The notes: a model not told the origin generated them from the sequence alone. A stretch of DNA of 64,000 nucleotides from Ophiostoma sp. CBS 140.51 (GCA_029298735.1 JANSLP010000018.1:62001-126000), one strand, 5' to 3'; positions 31,847 through 43,594 are shown, counted from the stretch's first letter. Numbers and translations are program-made.

Positions 31847-33229
31847 CTACCGCAAATGGGTCGTCACACTGCTAGTCATGACGCTGATCTCGCGGCCCCA
31901 GAGGTTGCTGTCGTTGGTGGACGTGCCGTTCTTTGTAGGGGCCGTCTTTGTTCCATTAATTGTTCCGTTCTCTTTTGTTGTCTGTCCTGCCGACAACTGC
32001 ATCCCCTTGATGACGGCATCCTTGATGGCATCGCCCACACTCGTCTTGTTGCTGCGCAGCGTCCGTGCCGCCACGCCGCCGCGTGTCATAATGTCCTGCA
32101 CCCGCGGCGACAGGTAGCTGGCAAGCGTGCGCCAAAAGTAGGAGGGGAGGGAGCCCGTTTCCAGTTTTGAGAGGAGGGGTTGGAGGAGTGTGTCGGAGGA
32201 CGAGGAGGCGGTACCAGACGACGCTCCCAGGAGATGTCTGAGAGGATGGGCTGGCGCTTTGGTCGACGACAGCAGCTGCTCCAGAGCCACTATGTTCTGG
32301 CATCGTGCACTGACTTCTTCCAAAGTCCTCTCCAGCGTCGGCAGCTGCCCCAGCGACCGGGCCAGGGCGGCCAGGCTGCTCTGCAGGGCCGCTCTCAGAT
32401 AGAGCTCGAGGGCGTTGAGCATTGTGGCGGGCGTCCATGCTGTTGGGGCGTTGAAGGGTGTGGGCGAGATGAGATACAAAGCGACGAGAGCCGACACGGT
32501 CCGCACCTTGGCCTCTTCCGACTGCGAAAACGTCATATTTTGTTGTGTGGAGGCCGCGCCCAGGGAAAACTCCCGGACAATCCGTTCCGACGTTTCGCGC
32601 ACCGTCTTCTCGATTGGTGTGATCACAGTGTCCTGCAGGCTGCGAATGGCGTCCACTTTGTCGAGTCCGTGACCCTCTTCGCCCGGTGCCTTTTGCTGCA
32701 GGACTTCTCGTAGCGACAGGATCGTGTGTGCGCACCTCACCAAAGCGCGGTGGTCCTCTTTGTCGCCTTGGAGTTCTGTGTGCTGCACCTCCAGCTGCCG
32801 GCCCAGCTGGAGGCACCGTCCGACCGACCTTCCCAACCTCAGCGTCTCCCAGAGCCGCGATGCCACTTGCCGCACTTCTTCGGCCTCGGCATGTTTTGAT
32901 ATGACTTTTGTTTCGAGCTGCCGGTACGTCTCGTTGAGCGAGGCCAGCTGCGGTTCCAGTTCGGACAGGACACGCGTGCTTGTTTGCGTCTGGTTCTTTG
33001 TGTGTGTCAGGAGAGGCACGGCCGACCGGGCGGTCAGCAGGTCAATGTGCGAGTCAATCTCTTGAATGTCAAACAAGACTCTCGACAGCGGCGTGGCCAG
33101 GTCGAGCGGTGCATCTTGCGGGTCGTTGGTCGAGAGCACCAGCGTGTTGGCGAACCCGGCGACGTCAAACTCGGGCGCCAGGAAGGTTTCGTAGTCGATG
33201 TACGACGGCTGGTCGTCGGTGTCGGCCAT
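31847..33229 (-). CDS. COG5: Conserved oligomeric Golgi complex subunit 5, 460 aa
   Basis: Subunit of lobe B of the COG tethering complex, which captures retrograde vesicles at the Golgi. The N-terminus carries the family pattern YETFLAPEFDVAGFAN, followed by LSRVLFDIQEIDSHIDLL and a long helical coiled-coil region (about 45-230) typical of COG subunits. The rest is mostly helical; the last 50 residues are polar. Length fits short fungal COG5 proteins. The ATG at 33229 is taken as start, since the frame upstream begins at TTG. No introns. Confidence 0.88.
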   Translation of the reverse strand: MADTDDQPSYIDYETFLAPEFDVAGFANTLVLSTNDPQDAPLDLATPLSRVLFDIQEIDSHIDLLTARSAVPLLTHTKNQTQTSTRVLSELEPQLASLNETYRQLETKVISKHAEAEEVRQVASRLWETLRLGRSVGRCLQLGRQLEVQHTELQGDKEDHRALVRCAHTILSLREVLQQKAPGEEGHGLDKVDAIRSLQDTVITPIEKTVRETSERIVREFSLGAASTQQNMTFSQSEEAKVRTVSALVALYLISPTPFNAPTAWTPATMLNALELYLRAALQSSLAALARSLGQLPTLERTLEEVSARCQNIVALEQLLSSTKAPAHPLRHLLGASSGTASSSSDTLLQPLLSKLETGSLPSYFWRTLASYLSPRVQDIMTRGGVAARTLRSNKTSVGDAIKDAVIKGMQLSAGQTTKENGTINGTKTAPTKNGTSTNDSNLWGREISVMTSSVTTHLR

Positions 33230-34975
33230 TGTCAAAGGGGGGATGTGGAGGGTGGTCGGAATGTGGGAGGTATCGGCGACGTCAACTGGTGTGCACCCTG
33301 AGAGCTGAGAGCCTTGCTGGCCTTGCTCGCATAGCTTCAGGAGACTGTAGAATGGACAACACGTGCGATTTGGACAGACCCCACATATTTATTGTGGACG
33401 ATTGCCCCAACCAATGGAGGGGCCTGTATTTTGGTGGGGCTCTTCACACTGCCGATGACACGGTGGAAGCGACGCTAGAAAGCTTGGCCGTTGACTGTGG
33501 CTGGTATTTGTGGCTTGCGTGTAAACGATAAGGCCGATAAGAAAAACAAAAACTGAGCGGCTCTGACGGCTCTGACCAAGTGGAGATGACCCGATTAAAC
33601 TGTGGAATCGGGATTTTGGACGAGGCATTTGAGATGAGGCGACGACAAAACAACATGGGGACTGTACATGTTGACATGGAGGAGATGGAGACAAGGAACG
33701 ATAGCGACGCTGTGATGGATGCTTCATTTCGGTGACTTTTTGTCAGACTCGACTACTTCTAACTGTTGCACAGTTTCGAAATGGCAGGCATTGAATGTTC
33801 GAAGGAAAAGCAGATATTCGCTGTTCGCTCTTTCCTTTTCTTTCCTCTGTTCTCTTTCCTTGTTTCTCTTTCCTTGTTTCTCTTTTCCATCATTGTGTTC
33901 TGCAGTGTCGTTCCTTCCCTCTTTGGACTGTCTTCCATCGTATTTCGCGTTCCGGGCACTCCGCGGTTCTTAGCGTGGAGAGACTTGCTCGACTTGTAAA
34001 ATCACAGTGGGTGAAGAATGCAGTGGTATGGTGCTGTTTTGGGTGTCTGGAAATTGGCTGGGGCTTTTGGTGCCATTTGGTGCCATTTTTGCTGACCCGG
34101 TCTATCCGCACGCTGTTGCCCTGGGTGTTGTTAATCGCTCACTGCACCAAAAAGGAAAGAACGAAAACAAATCGCTCCTGTACACACACCTGTTCCTTCC
34201 CCTGCACCTTCCCTGCTTCCCGTTGCTCGCGCGCCCGGACACTCGGCATGGGTGGCTCCAAGGGTGGTGGCCAAGAGCGATTTGCACCAAAAACCCCCAA
34301 ACAAAAGCGACAAAAGCGCATCAAAGGGCCAAACTAGGCTAGAAAAACTTTCCCCGCCACCCACAGCGCGATGTCCGCCCGCTACAGCGCCTGGTCGCGC
34401 TTTCCCATTTTGTGTGTATTCTCTGTCTTGCATGACTGTGAGCCGCTGTAGCATCGAGGAAAGAGCGAAGGGCGAGGCAGAAGGTGACCCAGTAAAAATT
34501 AATACGACTCGTGCCTGTGGCCGGTGCCAGGAAACTCCCGCGTTGCCAGTGGATGGACGCTTCTTCCTTTCGTCTTTTCTTTTCGGGCGTTGTCTTGTCC
34601 GTCTTTTTCTCTCCATTCTTGTTTTTCTTTTCGTTTTTGTTTGGATATCCTTTTTCTTTTCTCTTTTCTGTCCATCATACCGGCTGGACGTGTTTTGCGG
34701 CCATTATCCTCTGCATCGAACGAGGACATTGCGACTGTCCGCGTCAATTGTGAATAGCTTCATTCTCAGGATTGTACTCTGTACCATCTTGTACAAGCCA
34801 GCCTTTCACTGCTTTCCCGACAATCGACACTCGACACGCTTCAACCTTCTTCAGCCGCGTCTTTGCCAAGGCATGGTCTGAGCAGAGCCTCGTCGACTCC
34901 CATCCATCCGACCTTTTCCTCCCTTCCTCCTTTCCTCCCTTCCAAACCATCATCACCAACCCTCCCAGCCTCACA
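33230..34975. other. Non-coding region between COG5 and the DUF2434 gene
   Basis: Divergent promoters. Pyrimidine-rich on the + strand at 33835-33890 (tandem CTCTTTCCTTGTTT) and 34560-34680, then a C/T-rich leader before the ATG at 34976. Open frames in this stretch change composition with no domain-like content. Confidence 0.5.
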
Positions 34976-36700
34976 ATGGGCAACGTCTTCGACGCCCGCG
35001 AGATCCTCTCGTTCCCCGGCGGCGCCAACTCGTCCGACACGCTCGTCGCCGGCGTGCACTTCAACCTGACGGCCCTCGAGCACTGGAATTATACTCTATT
35101 TAGCAATGGCACGCTGTCCAACGGCTCGCGCTGTCTGTTGACGTTTGCGCCCTACACGCCGACACTCCTCTATCCCAACGGCACGTTCATCAACTCGACG
35201 TCGTGCTACTCGCCCGTCAACCCGATTGGCGCGCGGGCCAAGATTGGCATCGCGTTTGCCGTCATGTATGCCGTGGCGCTCTTCTTTGTTCTGATCAACC
35301 TGCGCAAGCATGGCCGCCTGTTCTTGCCGAGCGAGAAGCGGTTTCGGCCGATTGGCCGCCGCTGGCAGTGGTACTGGGGCATTCTGCTCTGTGTGGCGGC
35401 TTTTATCTCGCTGTTTATGAACATCGACGTCGACCGCTACTACCTCCCCGAGCTGCCGATTGTCCTGACCTCCTTCTTCTGGTACTTGATGCAAATGTGC
35501 GCCATGGCCCTGGTGTGGGAAGCCGTCCGCCATTGGGGCTCCTGGATGGAGCGCCAGTACATTGACCCGAACCCATTTGTGCTCGGCGAGGACGACCGCC
35601 GCTACAAGTTTGAGCTGCTCATCCCCTTGGTATTTTACCTCTTCTTGTGGCTCAACTTCTTCTTGGTCGTCCCCCGCAGCTGGGGCAATATCGAGAAGCA
35701 GCGCAGCCCCGAACAGATTGTCGACATTGCCGCGCCCAACGCCACCGACGCGCGCTTCAAGACCGCTGCCTTCTTGTTGTTGGCCGCCTGGATCATTACC
35801 GTTGTCTCTCTCCGCCACTCCATCAAGCACTATCTGCCGCGCAACCGCGGCGTCTTTAACCGCGCCGTCGGTGTCATCTCGTCGACCCCGCCCCGCCTGG
35901 CTGTTTTGCTGTTTTTGTCGCTAGCCATGATTGCCTACCAGGCCCTGTGCGCTTGGGAGTTCCAGTGGTCTGTCCTCAAGGTCGACGGCGACCGCCTGCC
36001 CATTTACCTTGGCGGGTACACCCCGCCCCTCCTCATCCTGATTGTCCAAAACATATACGGCCTCCTCGTCTTCAACGAGGACCGCCAACTCATTCACCAG
36101 CGCCGCCAGCGTGGTGCCGAGCAGGACCGCGAGCTCGGCATCGTCCACAAGCCCGCCTGGTGGCGCCGCATCAATGGCGACTACATCCCCACCAACGAGA
36201 GCATGCGCGACCGGATTGCCCGCAATGTCCGCGAGGTCGGCGGTGGCGCAGCCACGACGCGCCGCATCGACAATGCCATGGACCAGCGTGCCCTCGAACT
36301 CGAAGAGCTCGAGCGGGCTCGCCAGCGTGCTCGCGAAAATGGCGAGCCCATCGAGATGGGTCCCATTTCGCGCACCACCACGGCCGCCTCCTCTGTGTAC
36401 GGCTCGTCGCGCCCGCCTGTGTTTGAGAACTATGGTGGCAAGTCCGACCGCCGCCGCGGTGAGCGCACCATGGCCGTCGTCGCCAGCATGCTCTTCCCCG
36501 GCGAGAGCTCCGCGCCCACACCCGACGAGCGCCGCGAAGAGCTGTTCCAGGAGGGCCCGCCGCCCTACGCTGATAACGAGCCTAACCGTGGCCGCTCGCG
36601 CCAGCAGTCGACCCAGCACTCTACGCGGACTAACTCGACCGGCACGCTCGTGTCCGTGTCGGGCCCTGCCCAGCAGGTGCGGAGCATGCTGGATCTGTGA
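34976..36700 (+). CDS. DUF2434 seven-helix membrane protein, 574 aa
   Basis: Fungus-specific polytopic membrane protein family of unknown function. An N-terminal lumenal or extracellular part (1-85) has several NxS/T sites and two Cys. Hydrophobic segments follow at about 88-108 (IGIAFAVMYAVALFFVLINL), 128-145, 158-180, 215-235, 265-285, 305-325 and 345-365, giving seven helices. The cytosolic tail (380-574) is Arg/Glu-rich (LEELERARQRAREN) and disordered, with a PPPYADNEP motif reminiscent of arrestin/Nedd4-recruiting PPxY sequences. Receptor-like topology is seen, but no ligand or G-protein motif is recognised. Start ATG at 34976; the frame extends upstream without ATG. No introns. Confidence 0.82.
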   Translation: MGNVFDAREILSFPGGANSSDTLVAGVHFNLTALEHWNYTLFSNGTLSNGSRCLLTFAPYTPTLLYPNGTFINSTSCYSPVNPIGARAKIGIAFAVMYAVALFFVLINLRKHGRLFLPSEKRFRPIGRRWQWYWGILLCVAAFISLFMNIDVDRYYLPELPIVLTSFFWYLMQMCAMALVWEAVRHWGSWMERQYIDPNPFVLGEDDRRYKFELLIPLVFYLFLWLNFFLVVPRSWGNIEKQRSPEQIVDIAAPNATDARFKTAAFLLLAAWIITVVSLRHSIKHYLPRNRGVFNRAVGVISSTPPRLAVLLFLSLAMIAYQALCAWEFQWSVLKVDGDRLPIYLGGYTPPLLILIVQNIYGLLVFNEDRQLIHQRRQRGAEQDRELGIVHKPAWWRRINGDYIPTNESMRDRIARNVREVGGGAATTRRIDNAMDQRALELEELERARQRARENGEPIEMGPISRTTTAASSVYGSSRPPVFENYGGKSDRRRGERTMAVVASMLFPGESSAPTPDERREELFQEGPPPYADNEPNRGRSRQQSTQHSTRTNSTGTLVSVSGPAQQVRSMLDL

Positions 36701-38775
36701 GCGAGCCAAGTGAGGACTTGAAAGATTGAGAGAAGTGGCAGAAGGCCACATAATGTATGCCACTCATGTGTTGCAACACAATCACGGAAGGAACAACATA
36801 ACGTCGACAGGAACACCAACAACGAGCAACACCACAATGGTACACCCGTTCCTGTCCCACTCGACCGTTGTCAACAACCAGCCGACCCGTGTTGCCACCT
36901 TTCCAACAGACGATTTTTATGACACAACCCCTTTTGCAACGCTTTTTATCGACTTTTCATGGGTTTGTGTTTTTCTGTGCACCTTTCATCGACGATTAAA
37001 ACAACCTAAACAACATCTACAACATATTTACCAGGAAAACGTGTATACATTTTACAAAACGGCGTCAAATCTGGGACCATAAAGAATTTGCTTACTACGA
37101 TATGAGGATGTATGCCAAACGCAACGATCGGGAAGGTGTTATTTCACGCAAATGTCTATTTACTGCTTTTTTTTTATTAGTATATACTACTGCTGTTTTC
37201 TTTGCTGGGATGTAATGCCTCTTTTTGTCATTTTTGGGATAGGATGAACACTAATACGAATAGAATCTTTGATGCCTTTTTTCTGTTTTCTGCTGTGCTC
37301 GTTGCAAGATACTTGGCATGTGAAGATGTGAGCTGTGTAGATGTCGACACGTCTACTTGTGAAGATGCAGCGAATACAGCCAGCAGTGAAGAGGTACAAG
37401 ATGCTGGTCCTCGCCTACTGTCGGTTTTCTGACACTTACGTTGTGTTGGTTCTCACGCCGTTACACATGTACCTTGTGTCGCCAACACAGATCTTAGTCA
37501 TAATGACTCCAGGTCGTCGGTGATAACGATCAGCGCCATGGATAGTCGAGGAACCAAGTTCAAGGAACTAGGAAGCCTTGTTTTCAGATATCTTGTATTG
37601 TTGGCTGATATGAACTCATGGAACACAAACAAGCATATGGCAGAGGGAAGGCTGGATCCTCTGGGTAGGAGTTGTGATTGATGGGAAACAGTGCAGGATT
37701 TCTGTTGTTGATAAAAATGTATCGACACTCGGTGATATCGTCAATGGCGAACAAAGTTCTTCATTCATAGATAGATCCGGCAACCTTTCGCAGTTTTTTT
37801 CTTATTATTATTTCTTCTTGAAAAAGAGAAAAGAATAATTTCTACAAATAGTTTCTACATAAAAAACTACATTTAAATGAATACTCAACTTCACCATGAA
37901 ATACGTCTTGAAAACAATCATGATAATATTCAAATTAAGAATAAATAAGTCCGAGCAAAGTTTCCATCCCAACCCAACGAGTGTAGATGCAAACGCATGC
38001 GGACAATGCAGATGATAGCATTTAAAGACAAGAAGACGTAAGAGACATCATAAACCCAATCAAAAAGACACAAACAAGAAACTGAATCATAATCAAACTT
38101 GTGAAAGAGTTAAGAATTGATAGAATTGATACCTCCTCGAAAGGACCTCTCAAGAGGCAGTGGACAAGTCCGTACCCGGTGTAGTAATAAAAGGCAAAAA
38201 AAGTAAACAAGAAAGAAGAAGAAATGCAAAATCTAAACGATAGCCGCCGTAGCGTGTGATATAAGGTAAAAGCAAGAACAAAAAACAAACAAGAGCCGCA
38301 CCAACCTCTGAATAAAAGATAAAGTCTTTGGGGTATAATTGGTGTGTGCGGAACTCGCAAAACAAGAACGAGACCAACAAAAACGACGAAACAGAAACGA
38401 AAGGATACGTTCATGACCCTCCAACCAAGAGGTGGTATAATGTCATAACCCGAACAAAAGATATTCCAAAAAGCAGAAACCAAAAGATAAAACAAAAACG
38501 TAGTAGACGACAGAAAACTGGTATAAAAACTCCTGAATGAAACCCGCATCCCAGAAAATGTATCCCGAAAACAGAAAAGCCAAAAGCCAAAAAAGGAAAA
38601 TGAAAGGCAGACCCAAGGAAGACAAAAAAGGGAATAGTTTCGTAGGCAGTCGTAACAGGAAAAGGAGGAAGTGGCATCGGTTGTGCCCGTCCATAAGTTG
38701 ATGAGAGGGGAGACGGTATAGATAAAACAGAAAATATTGTGTAGTGTTGTGCAACGTCGATCAAGATAAACGAGG
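36701..38775. other. AT-rich gene-free interval
   Basis: From about 37100 the sequence becomes strongly AT-rich, with A-rich + strand from 38030 to 38760. A 325-codon minus-strand ATG frame (38022-38999) is Phe/Leu/Ser-rich because of this bias and is treated as doubtful. Confidence 0.5.
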
Positions 38776-39285
38776 TTAGAGAAATGGTGCAATGGACGAT
38801 GGAGGTGATGATACTGTTGACGATGGTGACCATATTGACGACGGTGCTGATATAGTTTGCTGTGACTCAGGAGGTGATGATACTGTTGACGATGGTGACC
38901 ATATTGACGACGGTGCTGATATAGTTTGCTGTGACTCAGGAGGTGAGAGTTCTCGTTCCTGGTCACGGTCGTTGTTGCGATCTCGGTTATCGTTGGCATT
39001 GGCTACAAAGCAGTGGTCTTGTCTGCAGTCGCAAATGCAGTTGTCCAAAAGACATTCGCAAACGCAGCCCGTTCCTTCGCAGGCGCAGTACCGCTTCCAT
39101 CTCGACTTTGTGTAGGCCTGTATTGCTGTGGCTCCTTCGACAGGAAGTTCTTTAGAGAAAAACGTTTCCACATCGCTTGAATCAGTCTCCAGAAACTCAG
39201 CCTCCCCAGGAGCCGGCAGCTCAAAGAGATCACCACAACCACAAGGGCAGTACACCGAGCCGCAACCGCAAGAGCAGTAAGCCAA
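38776..39285 (-). other. Cysteine-rich open frame continuing in frame after the TAG of the C2H2 gene, 169 codons
   Basis: No ATG: it follows the TAG at 39288-39286 directly and in the same frame as the C2H2 regulator. It encodes two CxC-rich clusters, CSCGCGSVYCPCGCG (about residues 4-18) and CACEGTGCVCEC...CICDC (about 69-90), separated by an acidic linker, then an Asn/Asp/Arg-rich stretch and a 23-residue unit (ESQQTISAPSSIWSPSS...) repeated twice. The pattern looks metal-binding. It could be a C-terminal exon: a perfect TACTAAC branch motif (39322-39316) and TTCTAG (ending 39286) form a textbook acceptor at its start. Other options are stop-codon readthrough or a separate gene with an unseen first exon. 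No donor has been identified. Confidence 0.5.
38801..38938 (+). repeat. Perfect 69-bp tandem duplication
   Basis: Units 38801-38869 and 38870-38938 are identical, with a partial third start (ggaggtga). Being 23 codons long, the repeat keeps the cysteine-rich frame open and duplicates a 23-residue Ser-rich segment. Exact identity implies recent origin. Confidence 0.95.
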
Positions 39286-41661
39286 CTAGAACGCCGATGC
39301 GGACGTCTGGGCCTGGTTAGTAGCCACGGCGACGAGAGCATCCAGGCGGTTGTAGGAGTCGCTGGCAGAGGGAGACTGGCCCGGTCCCGGCGGTGGAGGA
39401 GGGCCCTGCTGCGACGGATGCGGCAGATGGCGGCCATCCTGAGGACCACCGCGGGACGGAGGTGGGGGACCGGTGTGATAGCGGTCATTGCGCTGCTCCT
39501 GCTCGTGGTGGTAAGCGGCAGCCTCTTCGTCCTGGGCGTGCGTCGGGTGCTCGTGCACAGTCTGGGGCACACCGCGGGCCGGGAAGCCTTGGAAACCGTT
39601 GGCCAGGTTAGGGTGGACCATGCGACCGACACGCTCGACGCGCTCGTTGGTACCGCCACCCGCAGACGCACCACCAGCGGGACCGTTATACCAGGCTTGG
39701 CGCTTCTGCTGGCGCGAGGTGGGCGCATTAAAGGCAGGGGCCGACATGGTGTGCTGGTGACCACGGGTGTAGCCAGAGTCGCGACCGGCAAAGGGGTCCT
39801 CGCGAGGGTCACGACCGGCAAAGGGGTCCTCGCGAGGGTCACGACCGACGTCGGGCTCGAAGCGGACAGACTGCTGCTGGAACGGCGGGCCGCGGCGGGC
39901 AGGGTCTTCGTGGGGGTAGCCGGAATGCAGCGGCGGGGGCTGCTGTTGCTGTTGGTGAGCCCATTCGCGAGCCATGTCCTGGGGCGGAGTCCGGGAGGCG
40001 ATATCAAGCCGGTTAAGCCCGTGCTGAAGACCCGACTCCCAGTGGCCCGAAGAAGGACGGCCGCCCTGAGGAGGGTGCTGATCGGCAGGCGAACGGAGGA
40101 TCGATGTGGGCGGGCCCTGGGGGCCATGTGAGTAGCGCTGCTGCTGCTGCTGGTCGCCGTCGACCATCATAGGCGAGGGACCTCTGCGGATGGGCGAAGC
40201 AGGACGCTGGGTCTGCATGTTGAGGAACGAGTCGATGCCGGGCAGGCGAACACCATTAGAAGTCTGCTGGCCGGGCGGGTGGGTCAAGGGCAGGGTCGAC
40301 TCGGGGGGAGGATATGGTCCGGCGATGTTGCCCGCAGACACCGACAGGGTAGGGCCAGGACCAGGAGCGCCAGTAACACCGTTGCGTGTGCTCATGGGGC
40401 CGCCAAAGTCGCGCGAGCTCGGGTGCCACGTGCGGCGGCGCTCGTCAGTGGTGGACGACAAGGAATCGCGGCGGGACCAGGCGGAGATGGTCGAGTTGTC
40501 GGGCGAGACAGGACGGCCGCTGAGCGGGCGCTCAGGCGACGAAAAGAGACCGCCGCCGTTGCTGGAAGCACTAGCCGAGTACATGTGACGGCTCGCAGGG
40601 TGATGAGGGCCGGGACCAGTAGGCGACTGGAAGTGCAGACCCTCGCCCACACTCATGCGGCGGCTGGGTGTCGTCTCGGTGGTGGCGTACATACTATGCG
40701 GGCGGCTGTTGCCGCCGAAAGGTGATGGCGAGACCATACGGTTGGTGCTCCAGTGCGGGCTGGCGGGACCATTCGAGAAAGTCGACGAGGTCGGTGTAGT
40801 CATCTCAGGCGGTGTCATCGGGCGATAGCCGTCGGCCGTTATCTGGTAGCTGGCGTTGGGATGGTCACGGTAGGCCGGGTGGTTGTTGCGCGGATCGTGT
40901 GTAGCAATGGGTGGTGGGCGCGGGCGCATATCGCGCATGTCTCTCATGTTGGGCAAGTCTTCACGAGCAGTGTAGCCACCCGAGCCCAGGGCAATGTTGG
41001 ACGTGGAAAATGACTTGGAGTGGCCTCGAGCCGGGACAGGGCCGCCAGGACCGCCGATGCTACCGGCACGGGCGCGAACACCGGGCGTGCCGATGCGCGT
41101 ACGCTCAGGACGGATCTGGCGCTGGAAGCGAGTGCCCGAGGCAGCGAGCGAGCCGAGGGGAATGTCCTCGTGCATGTGGACGGTCTGGGCGTGCTGCCGG
41201 AGGTTGTCGAGACGGGAGAAGCGGCGCTGGCAGTGGCACTCAAAAGGCCGCTCGCCGGTGTGTTTGCGAATGTGGCGGGCAAGATGCTCGCTGCGTGTGA
41301 AGCTGAGGTTGCAGGGCGGGAACTCGGTACAATAAAACCGCTGGGACTTCTTCTTGCGACCCGACTTGCCGGTGCCCTCGCCGTCGGCGTTGCTATCGTT
41401 GTCGGACATGTTGGCGGCGTCGGCGGCCTCGTCGCTGACGGAAGTGCCGGCGTGGGATCTATTGCGCTGCATCTGGGAGGACGAGTGGTCGCTGGCCGAG
41501 TCGCCGTTGCTGTGTGCGGTGGTGGAAGTAGTGGTTGTATTTGCGTTGTTGGTGGGAGCTGTGGCAGCAGCCGAACCAGTCTCGGGCGGGTTGGGAAGGG
41601 GCATTTGGCTGGCGAGGCTGCTTTGGGGAGCGCCGTTCCCGTCGTCCATGGTGGCGTCCAT
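39286..41661 (-). CDS. C2H2 zinc-finger transcription factor, 791 aa
   Basis: Two adjacent fingers bind DNA: finger 1 Cys111, Cys117, His130, His134 (with the HTGERPF linker) and finger 2 Cys142, Cys144, His157, His162. Recognition helices read [14 protein letters not shown] and [15 protein letters not shown], similar to ADR1-like fungal regulators. The rest is low-complexity: Thr/Asn/Ser-rich N-terminus, long Pro/Gly/Gln-rich C-terminus with poly-Gln and a duplicated [10 protein letters not shown] unit. It ends [13 protein letters not shown], a conserved-looking tail, then TAG. Start is the ATG at 41661. A likely leader intron (donor GTATGT at 42041, acceptor CTCCAG at 41743) precedes it. 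Confidence 0.9.
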   Translation of the reverse strand: MDATMDDGNGAPQSSLASQMPLPNPPETGSAAATAPTNNANTTTTSTTAHSNGDSASDHSSSQMQRNRSHAGTSVSDEAADAANMSDNDSNADGEGTGKSGRKKKSQRFYCTEFPPCNLSFTRSEHLARHIRKHTGERPFECHCQRRFSRLDNLRQHAQTVHMHEDIPLGSLAASGTRFQRQIRPERTRIGTPGVRARAGSIGGPGGPVPARGHSKSFSTSNIALGSGGYTAREDLPNMRDMRDMRPRPPPIATHDPRNNHPAYRDHPNASYQITADGYRPMTPPEMTTPTSSTFSNGPASPHWSTNRMVSPSPFGGNSRPHSMYATTETTPSRRMSVGEGLHFQSPTGPGPHHPASRHMYSASASSNGGGLFSSPERPLSGRPVSPDNSTISAWSRRDSLSSTTDERRRTWHPSSRDFGGPMSTRNGVTGAPGPGPTLSVSAGNIAGPYPPPESTLPLTHPPGQQTSNGVRLPGIDSFLNMQTQRPASPIRRGPSPMMVDGDQQQQQRYSHGPQGPPTSILRSPADQHPPQGGRPSSGHWESGLQHGLNRLDIASRTPPQDMAREWAHQQQQQPPPLHSGYPHEDPARRGPPFQQQSVRFEPDVGRDPREDPFAGRDPREDPFAGRDSGYTRGHQHTMSAPAFNAPTSRQQKRQAWYNGPAGGASAGGGTNERVERVGRMVHPNLANGFQGFPARGVPQTVHEHPTHAQDEEAAAYHHEQEQRNDRYHTGPPPPSRGGPQDGRHLPHPSQQGPPPPPGPGQSPSASDSYNRLDALVAVATNQAQTSASAF
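39779..39846 (+). repeat. 30-bp in-frame tandem repeat in the C2H2 gene
   Basis: Two copies of a 30-bp unit (cgaccggcaaaggggtcctc...) with a partial third, encoding a duplicated ten-residue [10 protein letters not shown] segment in the C-terminal low-complexity region. Confidence 0.85.
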
Positions 41662-42647
41662 GGTTGAGGGGAGGCGGTGAGTTGGAGTGGTTTTGTTGTC
41701 GGGTAGACGCAGTGTCGTCGATTGTATCGAAAAGATGGCTGACTGGAGAAGAGGAGTCGAGTTAGAGTTGTGGACCAAGGAGTTGTGGACAAAAGAAAAA
41801 CCAAAACAGTTCGCTGATGTCTTGGATTTGTAAGGGACCGTCTCCAGAAGACCTAAAAGACCTAGACAGGGAGGGACAGGGAGGATCGGGAGGATCGGAA
41901 CGGACAAAAGAGATCGAAGAGAACGAGGGGAAGAGGGGAGCAAGGGAGGAGGGGGGGAAGGAGGCTGGGCGAAGTAAAGTGAAGGTGGTGATTGTGATTA
42001 TGATTGATGATGATGAAAAGAGAGAATGCTGGAGGACATACCTTTGGTCAACAAAGACGAGGGTCTCTCAGGCAGGCACCTTTAAGCGGTTGTTCCTGAC
42101 AAGGCTGAGCGAGAGAAGGAGATGTGGTTGGCGAGGCCTTTGGATGAAAGGCCGCTGGGGAAGAAGACCATCCGATCGATCCAAGTCGAGATGTGGTTGT
42201 TGTCAAAGTGATACTCTTTAGTAATAAGAGAAAGGCGGGTTGAGATCGAAAGATGACGACAAAGGAGGGGCCCTTGGTGTTTGGGACAGAGTGCGGAGGG
42301 ATAAATGTGGATGACGATGAAAATTAAAATGCAAAGTAAGAAGTGAGAAACAACAAAAAGAGAAGATCGGTGACGACAAATCGACAGAATCGACAAGGGG
42401 GCCGGGTGCTCGGGGGAGGCGGGGGAAAAGATAAAAAAAAAAGTCAGGGCCAGGACCAGCAGAAAAAGGACCAGGAGATTCAGGTTCCGCTGTGCGACGG
42501 AGGGTTCCCTATTTTGGTGGGCGAGGTGCGACAGGGGGCGAGAGGATGTGTTCCTGGAGAGAGTTGAGTGTTGCTGGGCAGTTGTCGATGTTGCGAGAGT
42601 AGTGACTTGTGAAGAGAAAGGGGAACGGCAGTGCTGTTTCCCTTTGC

Positions 42648-42690
42648 TGTTTCTGTTTCTGTTTCTGTTGTTTGCTGTTTCTGTTCTGGG
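42648..42690 (+). repeat. (TTTCTG)n microsatellite
   Basis: Imperfect TTTCTG/TTTGCTG units. Confidence 0.75.
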
Positions 42691-43181
42691 CAGTTGATGT
42701 CCTTGTTTGCTGGTCGAGATTGCCTTTTAGGGATGGGGTTGCGTGGGGTGAGGAAGGTGCGAGGGTGTAAGGTAAGGTTGAGGGGGTAAAGTGAGGAAGA
42801 AGGTTGGTTGCGAAAAAGGAAGAAAAAAAAAGAAAAAGAGGAAGGAGGGATGGAGACGAAGAGGTGGGAGGGTAGGTGAAGAAAAGAAGAGGTGAAGAGG
42901 GGAAGGAGCGAAGGTCGAGGGAGGCAAAGATCTGAGGATGGCTCGATAGATCGATAGGTACGGGTAGCGGGTACGTATCGATAGAGGTCGAGGGGTGGAA
43001 AAGGCTTCAAGAGAAAAACAGAAAACGACCAAAAAGGGAAGAAGAGAAGAAAGAGAAGAGAAGAGAGAAGGAGAGAAAACGTGGCGGTGATGTTACGACC
43101 CATCGATGAGGTAGACTAGTAGTATGTGACTTTGTGACTGACGCTGTTTCTTAGGCAGGACCGACCAAAAAAGACAAGCAG

Positions 43182-43212
43182 AAAAAGGGACAAAAAGGGA
43201 CAAAAAGGGACA
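43182..43212 (+). repeat. 10-bp tandem repeat (AAAAAGGGAC)3
   Basis: Three consecutive near-perfect units. Confidence 0.85.
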
Positions 43213-43594
43213 CCAAAAGACCAGGGAAGGCGCCGACGACGTAAGACAGCACAGGAGGCAGGAACGAGGAGTGAGGAGGCGAACGACGCAACACAGGGAA
43301 AGAACGAGTGAGGAGTGTGAGGTGGGCGGCAAGGCAGGAGGGGTGATGCTGATGGTCGTTGGTGGGTGGCAGGGCAAGAGCGCCAGAGTGCCTAGACTTT
43401 CATTGACTGTGAGCGGGAGAGGGGAAGGGGGAGCCTGGGAATCTGGTGAGAACCTGACCTGAGCAGTACCTGCGCTAGAGAGGGCCAGCAACGGAGGCGG
43501 GTGCAAGGGGGTGGAGACTGGCGAAAAAAGAGGGTCAGAGGGGGTGGGAATAGAGGGGTGTGTACTGAACACCATTAAAGCGCCTGTAACTTAC

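Noticed and set aside
35921..36763. 280-codon antisense frame across the DUF2434 gene
   Set aside because: Ala/Val/Arg-rich mirror of GC-ending codons of the real gene.
39003..40127. 374-codon frame in another phase of the C2H2 gene
   Set aside because: Arg/Pro/Ser-rich shadow caused by GC bias at third positions of the true gene; no independent signal.
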